From: Burkholderiales bacterium
GTDB lineage: Bacteria > Pseudomonadota > Gammaproteobacteria > Burkholderiales > Casimicrobiaceae
Assembly: GCA_031260355.1 (NCBI GenBank)
Contig: JAIRJZ010000050.1
Location: 1-50,857 of the forward strand
Direction: 5' to 3'
DNA length: 50,857 nt
A model generated the notes under the pieces. It did no database searches and was not told the origin of the DNA. It saw only the letters and a program-made list of their open reading frames with translations. Every line of letters starts with the position of its first letter. Position 1 is the first letter of the stretch. This document shows positions 20,422-31,458 of this stretch, piece after piece. The translations under genes were made by a program, and so were the position numbers.

Positions 20422-21040
20422 GCCTGATAAAAAAGTGACCGAGGTCGGCAAGGGAGGCGGCGGCGCGCCGCGCCTTTGTCTCCTTGTGACGGCTTATGCC
20501 AACGGCGCACAGCCCCCCGAAGCGCATAACGTGTTATTGAACAAGCGTCGCCTAGGATTGGTGTTGCAAGGAGACGCGCGAGGGTCATTGCTTTGCATGC
20601 CACGAAAGGCAGACGCACCGTTCTGCGGGCGGGGAGTCCGGGGTGGTAACGCAGGTATTTCAATATGTGCACTTAAGAAAGAGGCCATGCCAAAAACATT
20701 GCGCTTGGCAGAACACCGTTTTCTTCATCGTAACGCGACCAAACCGGTTGCGGGACGTTATAAAAGTCCTTACAATCCCCGGATTATTTGAGTACGCTTG
20801 TCGGAAATGGCGGGCGGGCTAGGGTCGGGCAAGCAAAAAAGGCGTTTTTGCGGCTCCGACAGAAAGCAAGACCGAGAGACAGAACGGAACCAGGAACCAC
20901 ATACCTACGCGCCATGGCTGCCCACAGCGAACAGATCCATTCCTCCCGTACCCAACATCCGCTCATTCATTTGAGCCGGGATCGCGGCGGGTTCCGGGCG
21001 TGGCGCGTCGAAGTGTTCAAGGTTAACTTGGGAGAGCGCC
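20422..21040. other. 619-bp leader region before the ATP synthase operon
   Basis: No convincing gene is present. Short open frames exist, but they have no recognisable similarity and no good ribosome binding site. GTCTCCTTG at 20478-20486 pairs with CAAGGAGAC at 20577-20585, so the RNA could fold into a roughly 110-nt stem. A promoter candidate lies at 20748-20776. The atpI start is near the end of the region. Confidence 0.5.
20748..20776 (+). promoter_or_regulatory. candidate promoter of the atp operon
   Basis: A -35-like TTGCGG and a -10 TACAAT are separated by exactly 17 bp, about 265 bp before atpI. The -35 is weak, so the call is tentative. Confidence 0.35.
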
Positions 21041-22296
<1,256 letters not shown>

Positions 22297-22321
22297 CCTC
22301 GAAACTTTTTTAGATTTTTAA

Positions 22322-22576
<255 letters not shown>

Positions 22577-22622
22577 TTTTCCCGACGCACCATCGTTTTC
22601 AACGAGTTAAAAAGGTTTTTGC

Positions 22623-23093
22623 ATGAATATCAATGCAACCCTACTCGGCCAGACGATCATGTTTGCCATGCTCGTCTGGTTCTGCATGAGGTTCATCTGG
22701 CCGCCGGTCATCCGTGCGCTGGAAGCGCGCAAGCAGCGGATTGCCGACGGTTTGGCGGCAGCGGATCGCGGCAAGCTCGATCTGGAACTGGCCGCCAAGC
22801 GGGCAGCCGACTTGTTGCGTGAAGCCAAGGAAAAGGCTGCCGAAATCATCGCGCAGGGCGACCGGCTGAAGACGGAAATGCTGGATCAGGCCAAAGCCCA
22901 ATCGCGCGATGAAGCCGAGCGCATCATGGTGGCGGCGCGGGCTGAGGTCGAGCAGGAAGTTTCGCGGGCGCGCGAAGTGCTGCGCAACCAGGTGGCGGAT
23001 CTGGCGGTGGCCGGAGCGACCAAAATTCTGCAACGCGAAGTTGACGCGAAGGCGCATGCCGAGCTGTTGTCGGCGTTGAAACAGGAACTGTAA
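22623..23093 (+). CDS. atpF: ATP synthase Fo subunit b
   Basis: Subunit b is the peripheral stalk. One N-terminal membrane helix ([18 protein letters not shown]) is followed by a long charged helical coiled coil rich in Ala, Glu, Arg and Lys, ending LLSALKQEL. The 156-residue length is normal. AAAAAGG serves as ribosome binding site. Confidence 0.96.
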   Translation: MNINATLLGQTIMFAMLVWFCMRFIWPPVIRALEARKQRIADGLAAADRGKLDLELAAKRAADLLREAKEKAAEIIAQGDRLKTEMLDQAKAQSRDEAERIMVAARAEVEQEVSRAREVLRNQVADLAVAGATKILQREVDAKAHAELLSALKQEL

Positions 23094-23102
23094 GGCGCTG
23101 CC

Positions 23103-23639
23103 ATGGCTGAACGATTGACCGTTGCCCGACCCTACGCCGAAGCGGTGTTTGCGCTGGCGGCTGAAGAGAAAAAATTGCCGCAGTGGCAGTCGGCGGTGGC
23201 GTTGTTGCGGGCGGTGAGCGAAGCGCCGAAGATGCGCGCATTGCTCAACGACCCGAAAATCGATACCGCCGCCAAAGCGAAGACGTTTGTGGAGGTGTGC
23301 GGCGACGCCTTGGACTCCGGCGGGCGGCGATTGGTGGAAGTGTTGTTGCGGGCAGGCCGGATGGGCCTGATGGCGGAAATCGAAACCCTGTTTTTGCAGC
23401 TCAAGGACGCGGCAGAAGGCACGGTCGAGGCCACCATCGAAACGGCGATGCCGCTCGATGCGACGCAGGAAACGGAAATACGGGCGGCGCTGGCCAGACA
23501 CACCGGCAAGAAGGTAAACGCACAGATTGCCGTCAATCCGGCGCTGATCGGCGGTACCCGAATTACGGTCGGCGATACGGTGATTGATGCTTCTGTGCAG
23601 GGTCGACTGGCGACGATGGCGCGCGAGTTGTTTGCCTGA
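23103..23639 (+). CDS. atpH: ATP synthase F1 subunit delta
   Basis: Delta caps the F1 hexamer and binds subunit b. The N-terminus AERLTVARPYAEAVFALA is the family signature, and the C-terminal segment VNPALIGGTRITVGDTVIDASVQGRL is the conserved delta/OSCP end. The length of 178 residues is normal. It starts 9 bp after atpF. Confidence 0.96.
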   Translation: MAERLTVARPYAEAVFALAAEEKKLPQWQSAVALLRAVSEAPKMRALLNDPKIDTAAKAKTFVEVCGDALDSGGRRLVEVLLRAGRMGLMAEIETLFLQLKDAAEGTVEATIETAMPLDATQETEIRAALARHTGKKVNAQIAVNPALIGGTRITVGDTVIDASVQGRLATMARELFA

Positions 23640-23685
23640 CTTTTTGAATTAAAGCGATGCCCTTTGGGCATGACGTGAGGACACC

Positions 23686-25227
23686 ATGCAGTTGAATCCT
23701 TCTGAAATCAGCGAACTGATTAAAAACAAGATACAGAATCTCGACACCCACACCGAGATCAAGACGCAGGGAACGGTGATTTCCGTGACCGACGGTATCT
23801 GCCGCATCCACGGGCTGTCGGACGCCATGCAGGGCGAAATGCTGGAGTTTCCGGGCAACGCCTTCGGCCTGGCGCTGAACCTCGAGCGCGACTCGGTCGG
23901 CGCCGTGGTGCTCGGTGAATACGAACACATCTCCGAAGGCGATACCGTCAAATGTACCGGCCGCATTCTGGAAGTGCCAGTCGGGCCGGAACTGATCGGT
24001 CGTGTCGTGGATTCGCTGGGCAAACCGATCGACGGCAAAGGCCCGATCAACGCCAAAATGAGCGACGTCATCGAAAAAGTGGCGCCCGGCGTGATTGCGC
24101 GGCAATCGGTGTCGCAGCCGGTGCAGACCGGGCTGAAATCCATCGACGCGATGGTGCCGATCGGGCGCGGCCAGCGCGAATTGATCATCGGCGACCGCCA
24201 GACCGGCAAGACCGCCGTGGCCATTGATGCCATAATCAATCAGAAGGGCAAGGACCTGATCTGCATTTACGTCGCGATCGGTCAGAAAGCGTCCTCGATC
24301 AAGAGCGTGATTCGCAAGCTGGAAGAACACGGCGCGATGGACTACACCATCGTCGTCGCGGCATCGGCCTCCGAGTCGGCGGCAATGCAATACATTGCGC
24401 CTTACTCGGGCTGTACGATGGGCGAATACTTCCGCGACCGCGGTCAGGATGCGCTGATCATTTACGACGACCTGACCAAACAGGCGTGGGCGTACCGGCA
24501 AGTGTCGTTGTTGCTGCGCCGTCCGCCGGGCCGCGAAGCCTATCCGGGCGACGTGTTTTATTTGCACTCGCGCCTGCTTGAGCGCGCCGCGCGCGTCAAC
24601 GCCGACTACGTCGAAAAATTTACCAACGGCCAAGTCAAAGGCAAGACCGGTTCACTGACGGCGCTGCCGATCATCGAAACGCAAGCGGGCGACGTGACCG
24701 CCTTCGTGCCGACCAACGTGATTTCGATTACCGACGGCCAGATCTTCCTGGAAACCGACCTTTTCAACTCCGGTATCCGGCCGGCGATCAACGCTGGTAT
24801 TTCGGTATCGCGGGTTGGCGGCGCGGCGCAAACCAAAGTCATCAAGAAGCTTGGTGGCGGCGTGCGTCTGGCGTTGGCGCAGTACCGCGAATTGGCGGCG
24901 TTTGCGCAATTCGCCTCCGATCTCGACGACGCGACCCGCAAACAGTTGGATCGCGGTCGCATGGTGACCGAATTGATGAAGCAGCCGCAGTATGAGCCGT
25001 TGCAGGTTTTTGAAATGGCGTTGACGCTGTTTGCCGTCGAAAAGGGATACCTCGACGATGTGCCGGTCGATAAAGCGCTGCTATTCGAAAGCTCGTTGCG
25101 CCAGTTCATGAAGAGCAAGTACGGCGAATTGATGAACCGCATTGAAGACAAAAAAGAGCTGACCGGCGACGATGAAAAAGCGTTGGTGGCAGCGCTGGAA
25201 GACTTCAAGAAAACCGGGACGTTCTAA
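23686..25227 (+). CDS. atpA: ATP synthase F1 subunit alpha
   Basis: This is the non-catalytic nucleotide-binding subunit of the F1 hexamer. It has [16 protein letters not shown] at the N-terminus, the P-loop [15 protein letters not shown], and the alpha/beta family signature region [17 protein letters not shown]. The length of 513 residues matches proteobacterial AtpA. GAGG precedes the ATG. A small hairpin ATGCCCTTTGGGCAT lies in the 46-bp atpH-atpA gap. Confidence 0.98.
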   Translation: MQLNPSEISELIKNKIQNLDTHTEIKTQGTVISVTDGICRIHGLSDAMQGEMLEFPGNAFGLALNLERDSVGAVVLGEYEHISEGDTVKCTGRILEVPVGPELIGRVVDSLGKPIDGKGPINAKMSDVIEKVAPGVIARQSVSQPVQTGLKSIDAMVPIGRGQRELIIGDRQTGKTAVAIDAIINQKGKDLICIYVAIGQKASSIKSVIRKLEEHGAMDYTIVVAASASESAAMQYIAPYSGCTMGEYFRDRGQDALIIYDDLTKQAWAYRQVSLLLRRPPGREAYPGDVFYLHSRLLERAARVNADYVEKFTNGQVKGKTGSLTALPIIETQAGDVTAFVPTNVISITDGQIFLETDLFNSGIRPAINAGISVSRVGGAAQTKVIKKLGGGVRLALAQYRELAAFAQFASDLDDATRKQLDRGRMVTELMKQPQYEPLQVFEMALTLFAVEKGYLDDVPVDKALLFESSLRQFMKSKYGELMNRIEDKKELTGDDEKALVAALEDFKKTGTF

Positions 25228-25269
25228 AACCGGCATCGGCATTGAGGCGAACGGAACAAGGCGAACACA

Positions 25270-26160
25270 ATGGCAGGCTCGAAAGAGATACGCACCAAGA
25301 TCAAAAGCGTGCAAAACACGCGCAAGATCACCAAAGCGATGGAGATGGTGGCGGCGTCGAAAATGCGCAAGGCGCAAGACCGCATGCGCGCGTCGCGACC
25401 CTATCTTGAGCGGATGTTTTACATTGCATCGCACGTCGCCATGGCCAACACCGAATACCGCCATCCGTTTCTGGTGCGGCGCGAGTCCGTCAAACGGATC
25501 GGCGCGGTAGTGATCTCTACCGATAAAGGACTGTGCGGCGGCCTGAACACCAACCTGTTGCGGATGGTGGTGCAGCAGCACAAAGCGTGGAAAGCACAAG
25601 GGCTGGAGGTTGACTATGTTGCGATAGGCAACAAGGGGCTCGGCTTTTTGTCGCGTATGGGCGCGAACATCTTGTCCAGCGTCGTGCATCTCGGCGATGT
25701 GCCGCACATTGAACGGTTGGTTGGGCCGCTGAAGCCACTGTTCGATGCGTACGTCGAAGGTCGCATCGACGAGATTCATGTGTTCTCGACCGGTTTCGTC
25801 AACACGATGAAGCAATTGTCGCGCAAAGATTTGTTGCTGCCGGTGCCCCCGGAATTCCGGTCGCCGACCGGCGAAGTGCGCAAAACCGAAGCACAGGGCG
25901 GAACGTGGGATTACATTTACGAGCCGGACGCCAAGATGCTGCTGGACGGCGTGATGCGCCGCTACATCGAGGCAGTGATCTTTCAGGTGCTGGCCGAGAA
26001 CATGGCGTCGGAACAGTCGGCGCGAATGGTGGCGATGAAGGCGGCATCCGACAACGCCAACAAGATCATCAGCGAATTGCAATTGATGTACAACAAGACC
26101 CGACAAGCAGCGATCACCCAGGAACTGACAGAAATCGTCGGCGGCGCCGCAGCGGTTTAA
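25270..26160 (+). CDS. atpG: ATP synthase F1 subunit gamma
   Basis: Gamma is the central rotor stalk. The N-terminal helix [20 protein letters not shown] and the C-terminal helix [22 protein letters not shown] are the characteristic coiled-coil ends. The middle includes [12 protein letters not shown]. The length is 296 residues. It sits between atpA and atpD as expected. Confidence 0.97.
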   Translation: MAGSKEIRTKIKSVQNTRKITKAMEMVAASKMRKAQDRMRASRPYLERMFYIASHVAMANTEYRHPFLVRRESVKRIGAVVISTDKGLCGGLNTNLLRMVVQQHKAWKAQGLEVDYVAIGNKGLGFLSRMGANILSSVVHLGDVPHIERLVGPLKPLFDAYVEGRIDEIHVFSTGFVNTMKQLSRKDLLLPVPPEFRSPTGEVRKTEAQGGTWDYIYEPDAKMLLDGVMRRYIEAVIFQVLAENMASEQSARMVAMKAASDNANKIISELQLMYNKTRQAAITQELTEIVGGAAAV

Positions 26161-26182
26161 CGGATTGAATTCAAGAGAATAG

Positions 26183-27595
<1,413 letters not shown>

Positions 27596-27610
27596 TAAAG
27601 GAAACACGTC

Positions 27611-28039
27611 ATGATCACCATGCGCGTCGATGTCGTCAGCGCCGAAGAACTGATTTTCTCCGGCCAGGCCGAATTCGTGGCATTGCCGGGGATTTGCGGT
27701 GAACTCGGCATCATGCCACGCCACACGCCGCTGTTAACACAGGTCAAGCCCGGTGCCGTGCGGATCAAGCAGCCCGGCAAAGAGCAGGAAGAAGTGATCT
27801 TTGTGCAAGGCGGTTTTCTGGAAGTGCAGCCGAACTATGTGACCGTGCTCGCCGATACGGCGATCCGCGCCAAAGACCTCGACGAAAAAGCGGCGCTGGA
27901 AGCGAAGAAAAAAGCCGAGGAAGCGATGGTTAACCGCACGTCGAAAGAAGACTTTGCCCGCGCCGAAATCGAATTGGCGGCGGCGGTGGCGCAGATGAAC
28001 ATCCTGCACAAATACAAAAACCGCGCCGAAACGCGGTGA
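27611..28039 (+). CDS. atpC: ATP synthase F1 subunit epsilon
   Basis: Epsilon regulates rotation and ATPase activity. The beta-barrel domain has [22 protein letters not shown] and [21 protein letters not shown]. The C-terminal helical hairpin is Ala/Glu/Lys-rich ([15 protein letters not shown]). The length is 142 residues. It is the last gene of the operon, followed by a strong terminator. Confidence 0.96.
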   Translation: MITMRVDVVSAEELIFSGQAEFVALPGICGELGIMPRHTPLLTQVKPGAVRIKQPGKEQEEVIFVQGGFLEVQPNYVTVLADTAIRAKDLDEKAALEAKKKAEEAMVNRTSKEDFARAEIELAAAVAQMNILHKYKNRAETR

Positions 28040-28058
28040 TGTTGAAACGTTGTTCGTG

Positions 28059-28088
28059 AAAAAAGCCGCCGGAGGGCGGCTTTTTTTG
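28059..28088. terminator. bidirectional rho-independent terminator after atpC
   Basis: AAAAAAGCCGCC pairs with GGCGGCTTTTTT around a GGAG loop and is followed by a T run. The A run on the other side lets it also serve the convergent leftward sulfur operon. Confidence 0.92.
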
Positions 28089-28102
28089 GCTTGGCAAAAA
28101 CG

Positions 28103-29761
28103 CTACCCGTTTACTGTTTGAAACATGCGCCAGGTGCGGTAACCGCCGTTCAAGCTGGAGACCGACCACCCCGACTGTTGGAGAAAACGTTGTGCGACAT
28201 AGGCGCGCAAACCGACTTGGCAGTACACAACGAGAGGGCGTTTTTTCGGCAACGCCGTCTCGGCCAGCGAACGCAACTGCGGCAAAGGCACGTTGATGGC
28301 TCCGGGAATCGTTTCTCTTGCCACTTCTTCCGGCTGGCGGACATCGACGAGTAGCGCGCCGGCCGCAACGGCGCTGGCAACCGCTTCCGGTTCGGTCAAG
28401 GACAGCAAGCCGGAGGCAAGATTCTGTGCCGCCATTCCTGCGATATTGACCAGATCTTTGGCCGAACCGTAAGGCGGAGCGTAGCAAAGTTCCATTTCGG
28501 CAAGATCGTCGATCGTCATGCCGGCTTGAATGGCCACCGCCAAAACATCGAGCCGCTTATCGACGCCGTTTTGACCGACGGCTTGCGCGCCCAGAATGCG
28601 GCCGTCTTCGGCGGAAAACAGCAGCTTCATGCTGATCGGTGTGGCGCCCGGATAATAAGAGGCGTGATCGTTGCCGTGAAGAAACAGCCGCCGATAGCGA
28701 ATGCCTGCGGCTTTCAGCGCCTTCTCATTCATTCCGGTGGCACCAGCGGTCTGTTCGAAGAGCTTGCAAATGGCGGTTCCCTGAGAACCACGGTACGCGG
28801 CATGACCGCCGACAATGACGTCGGCGGCGATTCTTCCTTGCCGATTGGCCGGCCCCGCCAGCGGCAACAGCGTCGGTTGGCCGGAGACCACATGCTTGAC
28901 TTGAACGGCATCGCCGACGGCAAAAATGGCCGGATCGGAGGTACGCTGCTGTGCATCGACAACGATGGCGCCGCCGATTCCCAGTTCCAACCCGGCCTCT
29001 CGGGCGAGAGTGCTCTCCGGACGGACGCCGATCGCCAGAAGAACGATATCCGCTTCGATTTTTTTGCCCGAGGCCAGCGAGAGTTGCAAGCGCTCACTGC
29101 GTTCGATGGCGGTTAAGCCGTCACCGAGGTGCAGCGCGACCTGTTTTTGGCGCAACGTCTCGACCAACGGAGCGGTCATCTCGGCGTCGAGCGGAATCAG
29201 GATTTGAGAATCGCGCTCGATCAGGGTCACGTCAAGACGGCGTTGGTGCAAAGCCTCGACCATTTCCAGGCCGATGAACCCGGCGCCGATCACGGCGGCT
29301 TTGCGCACATCGGGCGTCAACGCAGCAAGCAGGCTGTCCATGTCGGAAACATTGCGCAGGGTAAAGACGCGCGGATCGTCGATGCCGGGAATGGGCGGAC
29401 GAATCGGCGCGGCACCGGGCGCCAGCAACAAAGAATCGTAGCTTTCTTCGTAATGGCGTTGTTGCGCATGGTCGTGAACGGTAATCGTCTTGGCTTGCCG
29501 GTTGATTGCCACGGCCTCATGGTTGACCCGGACATCGAGAGCAAAACGGGCATGGAGCGATTCAGGCGTGTGGAGCAGCAGCGCCTCACGCTGCGCGATG
29601 TCTCCACCGATGTGGTAAGGCAAGCCGCAATTCGCGAACGACACATGGTGGCCGCGCTCGAGCACGACGATGTCGAGCGATTCGCTAAGCCGTCGTGCCC
29701 GTACGGCCGCCGAAGCGCCACCGGCGACGCCGCCGACAATAACGAGCTTCTTTGTTTTCAT
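28103..29761 (-). CDS. CoA-disulfide/persulfide reductase with C-terminal rhodanese domain
   Basis: This 552-residue flavoprotein of the CoA-disulfide reductase-rhodanese fusion type reduces CoA or glutathione persulfides and polysulfides with NAD(P)H. The N-terminal FAD site is VIVGGVAGGASAAVRARRL and the single redox Cys is C45 in SFANCGLPYHIGG. The second dinucleotide site is AAVIGAGFIGLEMVEAL, and FAVGDAVQVKHV binds FAD. The last 110 residues are a rhodanese domain (LLVDVRQPEEVARETIPGA) with the active Cys in VVYCQVGLRAYVA. Relatives include Npsr. I moved the start from the longer open frame to the ATG at 29761, which has AAGGA upstream and overlaps the preceding gene by four bases. It is the last gene of a sulfur-responsive operon. 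Confidence 0.93.
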   Translation of the reverse strand: MKTKKLVIVGGVAGGASAAVRARRLSESLDIVVLERGHHVSFANCGLPYHIGGDIAQREALLLHTPESLHARFALDVRVNHEAVAINRQAKTITVHDHAQQRHYEESYDSLLLAPGAAPIRPPIPGIDDPRVFTLRNVSDMDSLLAALTPDVRKAAVIGAGFIGLEMVEALHQRRLDVTLIERDSQILIPLDAEMTAPLVETLRQKQVALHLGDGLTAIERSERLQLSLASGKKIEADIVLLAIGVRPESTLAREAGLELGIGGAIVVDAQQRTSDPAIFAVGDAVQVKHVVSGQPTLLPLAGPANRQGRIAADVIVGGHAAYRGSQGTAICKLFEQTAGATGMNEKALKAAGIRYRRLFLHGNDHASYYPGATPISMKLLFSAEDGRILGAQAVGQNGVDKRLDVLAVAIQAGMTIDDLAEMELCYAPPYGSAKDLVNIAGMAAQNLASGLLSLTEPEAVASAVAAGALLVDVRQPEEVARETIPGAINVPLPQLRSLAETALPKKRPLVVYCQVGLRAYVAQRFLQQSGWSVSSLNGGYRTWRMFQTVNG

Positions 29762-30180
29762 GATAATCCTTTTCGCAAAACGACCAGTTGGTAAACGCCC
29801 ATGCCGACCACCATCGACAGCACAAACCACAACGCTTCCATGATTCCGGCGCCAAGCCCGACCAGTGCGGGGCCGGGACAAATGCCGGCCAAGCCCCAGC
29901 CGATCCCAAAAACAGCGCTGCCGATGACGAGCCGGGGATCAATCACGGTTGTCTTCGGTAAATGGAAGGGTTCTCCCAGGCAGGAGACCGATTTTTTCTT
30001 TGCGACCGTGAAGCCGATCAACCCCACGCCGATGGCGCCGGTCATCACGAAGGCCAGCGAGGGATTCCACAAACCCGCAAAATCCAGAAAACCGGTAACC
30101 TTTGCCGGGTCGGTCATTCCCGAGAGGAGCAAGCCGACGCCAAAGAGCAAGCCGATGATGAGCGCAGACAAATTTTGCAT
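29758..30180 (-). CDS. YeeE/YedE-family membrane protein, second half-transporter
   Basis: This hydrophobic 140-residue protein has about four helices. It carries the family motifs LLFGVGLLLSGMTDPAKVTG and FGIGWGLAGICPGPALVGLG, the latter with a conserved Cys. It matches the DUF6691/PmpB-type half of YeeE/YedE transporters, which move thiosulfate or other sulfur species across the inner membrane. The start follows the upstream gene stop directly (TAAATG) with GGAGGG as ribosome binding site, and the stop overlaps the reductase start. Confidence 0.9.
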   Translation of the reverse strand: MQNLSALIIGLLFGVGLLLSGMTDPAKVTGFLDFAGLWNPSLAFVMTGAIGVGLIGFTVAKKKSVSCLGEPFHLPKTTVIDPRLVIGSAVFGIGWGLAGICPGPALVGLGAGIMEALWFVLSMVVGMGVYQLVVLRKGLS

Positions 30181-30615
30181 TTACCCTCCGATGAGATGGC
30201 GTGTGATGTAAACGGTGGTCGCCGCGGTGGTCATGAAGACCAGCGTTGCGGCGAGCGAGCGGCGCGACAAGCGGGACAAACCGCATATTCCGTGGCCGCT
30301 GGTACAACCGGAACCGAGACGCGCGCCGAAGCCGACCAGCAACCCGGCGACGATCAGAACCCACCCGCTCGACGGATACTGTGCCGGCGGATAGCCCACC
30401 GAAAATTTATAAAGAACGGCGGACAGCAACAAACCGGCAACAAAAAACCAGCGCCAGGCCTCCTGCTTCTTGGGAGAAGCGAACAAGTTGCCGACAATGC
30501 CGCTGATGCCGGCGATTCGGCCGTTGAACAGGACGAGAAGCGAAGCGGCCAAGCCGATCAACATCCCGCCGAGAAAAGACGTCCACGGAGTAAACTGCGC
30601 CCAGTCAATGGTCAT
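30181..30615 (-). CDS. YeeE/YedE-family membrane protein, first half-transporter
   Basis: This 144-residue membrane protein has the characteristic [21 protein letters not shown] segment with two cysteines, and an N-terminal helix pair ([20 protein letters not shown]). It corresponds to the PmpA/YeeE half; with the next gene it would make one complete sulfur-species channel. I placed the start at ATG 30615 ([11 protein letters not shown]); it overlaps the regulator gene by 11 bp. Confidence 0.9.
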   Translation of the reverse strand: MTIDWAQFTPWTSFLGGMLIGLAASLLVLFNGRIAGISGIVGNLFASPKKQEAWRWFFVAGLLLSAVLYKFSVGYPPAQYPSSGWVLIVAGLLVGFGARLGSGCTSGHGICGLSRLSRRSLAATLVFMTTAATTVYITRHLIGG

Positions 30616-30931
30616 TTTGATTTTCTTTCGTTGCGCAAAATTGTTCGTAAAGTGCGTGAATGATGACAACCGCTGCTTGATCGGCCAGGCGGTAGAAGAT
30701 TTGCTTTCCCTCTTTTCGCGTGGCGACCAGCCCCGACCGCCGCAATACGCCTAACTGCTGCGACAGCGTCGGTTGGTGGATATCGAGGTCTTGTTCAAGC
30801 TGCCCGACATTTCGCTCGGCCTGCGAAATTTGGCAAAGCAGTAACAAGCGATCCTCGTTGGCGAGGACCTTGAGAAAATCGACCGCCTGACCGACGGCCG
30901 CTCGCATCTGTTCCGGGGAGGGTTTGATCAT
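30605..30931 (-). CDS. ArsR-family persulfide-responsive repressor (BigR/SqrR-like)
   Basis: This 108-residue winged-helix repressor has the recognition helix HQPTLSQQLGVLRRSGLV and the wing TRKEGKQIFYRLAD. Two cysteines, C33 (LLLLCQIS) and C99 (LYEQFCAT), sit at the positions of the reactive pair in BigR and SqrR, which form a sulfur bridge with persulfides and release DNA. No arsenic-type CxC is present. It is the first gene of the operon, so it should be autoregulated via the palindrome at 31021-31043. AGGATA precedes the ATG. Confidence 0.9.
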   Translation of the reverse strand: MIKPSPEQMRAAVGQAVDFLKVLANEDRLLLLCQISQAERNVGQLEQDLDIHQPTLSQQLGVLRRSGLVATRKEGKQIFYRLADQAAVVIIHALYEQFCATKENQNDH

Positions 30932-31020
30932 GGGTATCCTGTGAAGCTTTCCGTTAATTACAATGGACTGGTTCGGGTTTTTCCGGTGGTTCGCTACTCG
31001 CTATCTCGCCTAATATAATA

Positions 31021-31043
31021 TCATTTAATATTATATTAAATGA
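31021..31043. promoter_or_regulatory. perfect palindromic operator of the sulfur operon
   Basis: TCATTTAATAT, one central T, then ATATTAAATGA form a perfect 11-bp inverted repeat. It covers the -10 box of the leftward promoter and lies 90 bp before the ArsR-family gene. It is the obvious binding site for that repressor, by position and symmetry. Confidence 0.8.
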
Positions 31044-31058
31044 AAAGGTGTTGTGCAA
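31030..31058 (-). promoter_or_regulatory. sigma-70 promoter of the sulfur operon
   Basis: On the minus strand a -35 TTGCAC (31053-31058) and a consensus -10 TATAAT (31030-31035) are separated by 17 bp. The -10 lies inside the palindrome, so repressor binding would block RNA polymerase directly. Confidence 0.8.
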
Positions 31059-31458
31059 GGCCGCCTGGTTATCGCTGGCGAGCCTCAACCTGACCCCGGG
31101 GAAGCCCTTGGGAACCTCTGAAAAACTCTTCCTGTCATCCTGCGACTTCGCGCAGGATGACAAACGAGGGATGCAGGGTTGTTCATAGCGTTCCTTGCGA
31201 AAAGCCGCTCTACAAAGGTCAGCGGCAGATATCTTCCCGCCACCGACAAGCCGCCGGTCAGCCTCTTTACTGGACGATACAAAAGGAAGGGCGTATATTG
31301 AATACACCCATGCTTTGTGGGGGTATTGCGTTTTGGGCTGATCAGCACCAACGCCAATCTACGTCAGCCTAAAAATAATATTTCAAATGCGTAGTTTCAG
31401 AAGCGCCAATAAATAGTACATGCGGTTTATATCTTAAGCCCCTTTCTCTGGAGGTAAT
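31059..31458. other. intergenic region between the divergent sulfur operon and octaheme gene
   Basis: No gene is supported. It contains a GTCATCCTGCG hairpin (31132-31163) and AT-rich sequence near 31370-31440. A good ribosome binding site (CTGGAGG) lies just before the octaheme cytochrome start. I could not pick a convincing promoter for the rightward gene. Confidence 0.5.
31132..31163. repeat. compact GTCATCCTGCG hairpin repeat
   Basis: TGTCATCCTGCG and CGCAGGATGACA are inverted around a short ACTTCG loop. It matches the ends of the longer element at 6378-6454. Confidence 0.65.
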
